Origin: Nitrosomonas sp. JL21
Lineage (GTDB): Bacteria > Pseudomonadota > Gammaproteobacteria > Burkholderiales > Nitrosomonadaceae
Direction: 5' to 3'
DNA length: 64,000 bases
Assembly (NCBI RefSeq): GCF_009833095.1
Contig: NZ_QRCB01000028.1
Location: forward strand, 1 to 64,000
Both the position numbers and the translations under genes were made by a program. Each line of letters opens with the position of its first letter. The first letter of the stretch is position 1. Below, piece after piece: positions 61,819 through 64,000 of this stretch. The notes under the pieces are model-generated. The model did not search any database, was not told the DNA's origin, and saw only the letters and a program-made list of their open reading frames with translations.

Positions 61819-63333
61819 ATGTGTGGAATTCTCGGCATTGTCGCACAATCACCGGCCAATCAATTACTCTACGATGGGCTCTTAATGTTGCAGCACCGTG
61901 GACAGGATGCGAGTGGTATTGTAACGGCGCAAGGTAATACGTTCCATATGCACAAGGGTTGTGGCCTGGTGCGCGATGTATTTCGCACCCGAGATATGCG
62001 GGCGCTTACCGGAAACATGGGCATAGGTCACGTCCGTTATCCCACTGCAGGATCTGCGAGCTCGCCCGCCGAAGCACAGCCTTTTTATGTGAATTCTCCT
62101 TTTGGCATCGTCCTGGGTCACAATGGTAATTTAACGAACGCTTCACAATTGAGCGAGGAGTTGTTTAAAGCGGATTTGAGGCATGTCAATACCAACTCTG
62201 ACTCGGAAGTGTTATTGAATGTGCTGGCGCATGAATTGCAGGCGAGTACACAAAATTATCAACTGGATCCTGATGCGATTTTTGCTGCAGTGTCCGGAGT
62301 TCACAAACGGTGTAAAGGTGCCTATGCCGCGGTTGCGATGATTGCCGGTTATGGCCTGCTGGCTTTTCGTGATCCACATGGCATACGACCTCTGGTCTTT
62401 GGCGTCATTGAGAATGAGCTGGGCAATGAATACTTAGTGGCGTCAGAAAGTGTTGCTTTGGATACGCTGGGCTTCAAGCTGATCCGTGATGTTAAGCCTG
62501 GGGAAGCGATTTTTATTGATGAGGCCGGAAACTTATACAATAAGCAGTGCGCCCCCAGTCATTCCTTGAATCCGTGCATTTTTGAGTATGTCTACTTGGC
62601 GCGTCCTGACTCGGTCATTGATGGCATTTCAGTCTATGAGACACGATTGAACATGGGCGAATCTCTGGCAGAGAAAATCAAGGCGTCGATGCATCATCTT
62701 GATATTGATGTGGTTATCCCGATACCGGACTCAAGCCGTCCGAGTGCCTTGCAGCTTGCCAATCAGCTGGGTGTGAATTTCCGCGAAGGATTCGTCAAGA
62801 ATCGCTACGTGGGTCGAACGTTCATCATGCCGGGTCAGCAACAGCGCCGTAAATCGGTGCGGCAAAAATTGAATGCCATGAGTATCGAATTTCGTGGCAA
62901 GAATGTGATGCTTGTCGATGACTCAATCGTACGCGGTACGACGAGCCGTGAAATTGTTCAGATGGCCCGCGAAGCGGGAGCCAATAAAATCTTTTTTGCG
63001 TCGGCAGCTCCGCCCGTTCGGTATCCTAATGTGTATGGCATTGATATGCCCACCCGCCAAGAACTGATTGCCACTGACCGCGACAATGAAGAGATTTGCC
63101 GCGAAATTGGCGCTGATGATCTTATTTTCCAGGACTTGGAGGCTCTCAAGCTGGCAGTTTCCAAGTTATCGCCGAGTGTCAAAAAATTTGAAACCTCCTG
63201 CTTTGATGGCGTGTACATTACCGGAGATGTCACTTCTGAATATTTGCGTACGATCGAGCAACAACGAACCACTAATTCTCCGTTGTCGCGCGCTCGATCC
63301 AACACTCAACTCGATTTAAGTCTGGTGGTCTGA
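61819..63333 (+). CDS. purF: Amidophosphoribosyltransferase PurF
   Basis: A 504-residue enzyme that starts purine synthesis by making phosphoribosylamine from PRPP and glutamine. The N-terminal nucleophile Cys2 (MCGILGIV) becomes exposed after Met removal; [12 protein letters not shown] and HNGNLTNA line the glutaminase site; [18 protein letters not shown] is the PRPP loop. AMP and GMP normally inhibit it. metZ follows 116 bp downstream. Confidence 0.97.
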   Translation: MCGILGIVAQSPANQLLYDGLLMLQHRGQDASGIVTAQGNTFHMHKGCGLVRDVFRTRDMRALTGNMGIGHVRYPTAGSASSPAEAQPFYVNSPFGIVLGHNGNLTNASQLSEELFKADLRHVNTNSDSEVLLNVLAHELQASTQNYQLDPDAIFAAVSGVHKRCKGAYAAVAMIAGYGLLAFRDPHGIRPLVFGVIENELGNEYLVASESVALDTLGFKLIRDVKPGEAIFIDEAGNLYNKQCAPSHSLNPCIFEYVYLARPDSVIDGISVYETRLNMGESLAEKIKASMHHLDIDVVIPIPDSSRPSALQLANQLGVNFREGFVKNRYVGRTFIMPGQQQRRKSVRQKLNAMSIEFRGKNVMLVDDSIVRGTTSREIVQMAREAGANKIFFASAAPPVRYPNVYGIDMPTRQELIATDRDNEEICREIGADDLIFQDLEALKLAVSKLSPSVKKFETSCFDGVYITGDVTSEYLRTIEQQRTTNSPLSRARSNTQLDLSLVV

Positions 63334-63449
63334 GCTTTACCATCTATGAGCACGCGCTTGTTCCAGAATGGCGGAAATAACGCCTGTAAATCAATATCTT
63401 TCTCAATCAGAGCGATTTCTCTATTCATACTTCCAGAGGTTCTATAGCC

Positions 63450-64000
63450 ATGTCCGATCAATTGCGACCAGAAACACTCGCGCTTCATACCGGAATTCAT
63501 CGCAGTCAATTCAATGAGCACTCTGAAGCGATGTATTTGACATCCAGTTTTGTTTTCGATAGCGCTGCTCAGGCTGCTGCGCGTTTTGCCGGGAATGAGG
63601 CCGGAAATATTTATTCGCGCTTTACAAACCCTACAGTAACTGCCTTTGAAGAACGTTTGGCGGTACTGGAAAACGCCGAGACTTGTATTGCCACGTCTTC
63701 GGGCATGTCGGCAATCTTGGCGTGTGTGATGGGTTTGTTATCGGCGGGTGATCATATCGTGGCGTCACGCAGCCTTTTTGGTGCAACAGTAAATCTGTTC
63801 AACAATATATTGAAGAAATTCAATATCGAGACTACCTTTGTATCAGCAACGGATGCGAGTGCATGGGAGAATGCTGTTCGGCCGAATACCAAGCTGTTCT
63901 TCTTGGAGACTCCGTCCAATCCGCTGACGGAAATTTCAGATATCGCCGAATTGGCACGGATAGCCAAAAAAGCCAATAGCTGGCTGGTGGTTGATAATTG
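63450..64000 (+). CDS. metZ: O-succinylhomoserine sulfhydrylase MetZ, 5' part
   Basis: The first 183 codons of a Cys/Met-metabolism PLP enzyme, cut by the window edge. ALHTGIHRSQFNEHSEAMYLTSSFVFDSAAQAAARFAG and NIYSRFTNPTV are the family N terminus, and SSGMSAILA binds the cofactor. The PLP lysine lies beyond the end. It incorporates sulfide into O-succinylhomoserine to make homocysteine. Placement after purF matches the usual metZ position in betaproteobacteria. Confidence 0.93.
   Translation, partial: MSDQLRPETLALHTGIHRSQFNEHSEAMYLTSSFVFDSAAQAAARFAGNEAGNIYSRFTNPTVTAFEERLAVLENAETCIATSSGMSAILACVMGLLSAGDHIVASRSLFGATVNLFNNILKKFNIETTFVSATDASAWENAVRPNTKLFFLETPSNPLTEISDIAELARIAKKANSWLVVDN

Overview
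The window looks like a stretch of chromosome from a Gram-negative betaproteobacterium, most likely a relative of Nitrosomonas (Nitrosomonadaceae). This is inferred from protein character and from gene-order blocks (dacC-dat-ybeD-lipB-lipA; bamE divergent from fur; leuCDB-asd-fimV-truA-trpFBA-accD-folC-dedD-cvpA-purF-metZ). No ammonia-oxidation gene lies here, so the genus is an inference. Nearly all of it is housekeeping DNA; accessory content is limited to the left edge and a few intergenic segments.

Layout. 1-1260: a decayed IS1595-type transposase remnant next to an apparently intact 831-bp IS5/IS427-group element, with inverted ends, a TTAG target duplication and a -1 frameshift site. 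1490-10750: a protein quality-control block: groES-groEL behind a CIRCE operator, a YciK-like SDR lacking the usual catalytic tyrosine, tRNA-Leu(TAG), tig, clpP, clpX and lon. 10841-17322 (minus strand): an HDOD protein, the lipoate genes lipA-lipB-ybeD, a D-amino acid aminotransferase, a DacC-type carboxypeptidase, a NUDIX hydrolase and a DUF2914 membrane protein. 17400-17668: a strongly structured, apparently non-coding segment ending at the ligA start codon; it is the best candidate here for an unusual element (possible HEARO/omega-RNA-like). 17669-25500: ligA, an aquaporin-like channel coupled to an unknown secreted protein, a SufR-like regulator divergent from two small membrane proteins, the salvage pair hpt-mtnP, def and hemJ. 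25590-34015: an M32 carboxypeptidase, pbpG, a PlsC acyltransferase, apaH, dapB, bamE/fur, mltB and mdh.

34297-45600: small DUF1428 and DUF1579 genes, a broken VOC-family gene, dapC-dapD, a BON lipoprotein, miaA, a DUF2909 protein, an HI0933-family flavoprotein, a zinc-ribbon membrane protein, ppa, tRNA-Leu(TAA), a DUF4139 protein, a second BON protein, tRNA-Cys and tRNA-Gly. 45958-64000 (all plus strand): an MFS transporter, then leuC-leuD-leuB-asd-fimV-truA-trpF-trpB-trpA-accD-folC-dedD-cvpA-purF and the start of metZ.

Functional themes are folding and proteolysis (GroESL, trigger factor, ClpXP, Lon), cell-wall and diaminopimelate supply (dapB, dapC, dapD, asd, PBPs, MltB), amino-acid synthesis (Leu, Trp, Met), and purine synthesis and salvage. 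All calls come from reading translations and motifs; no database search was run.
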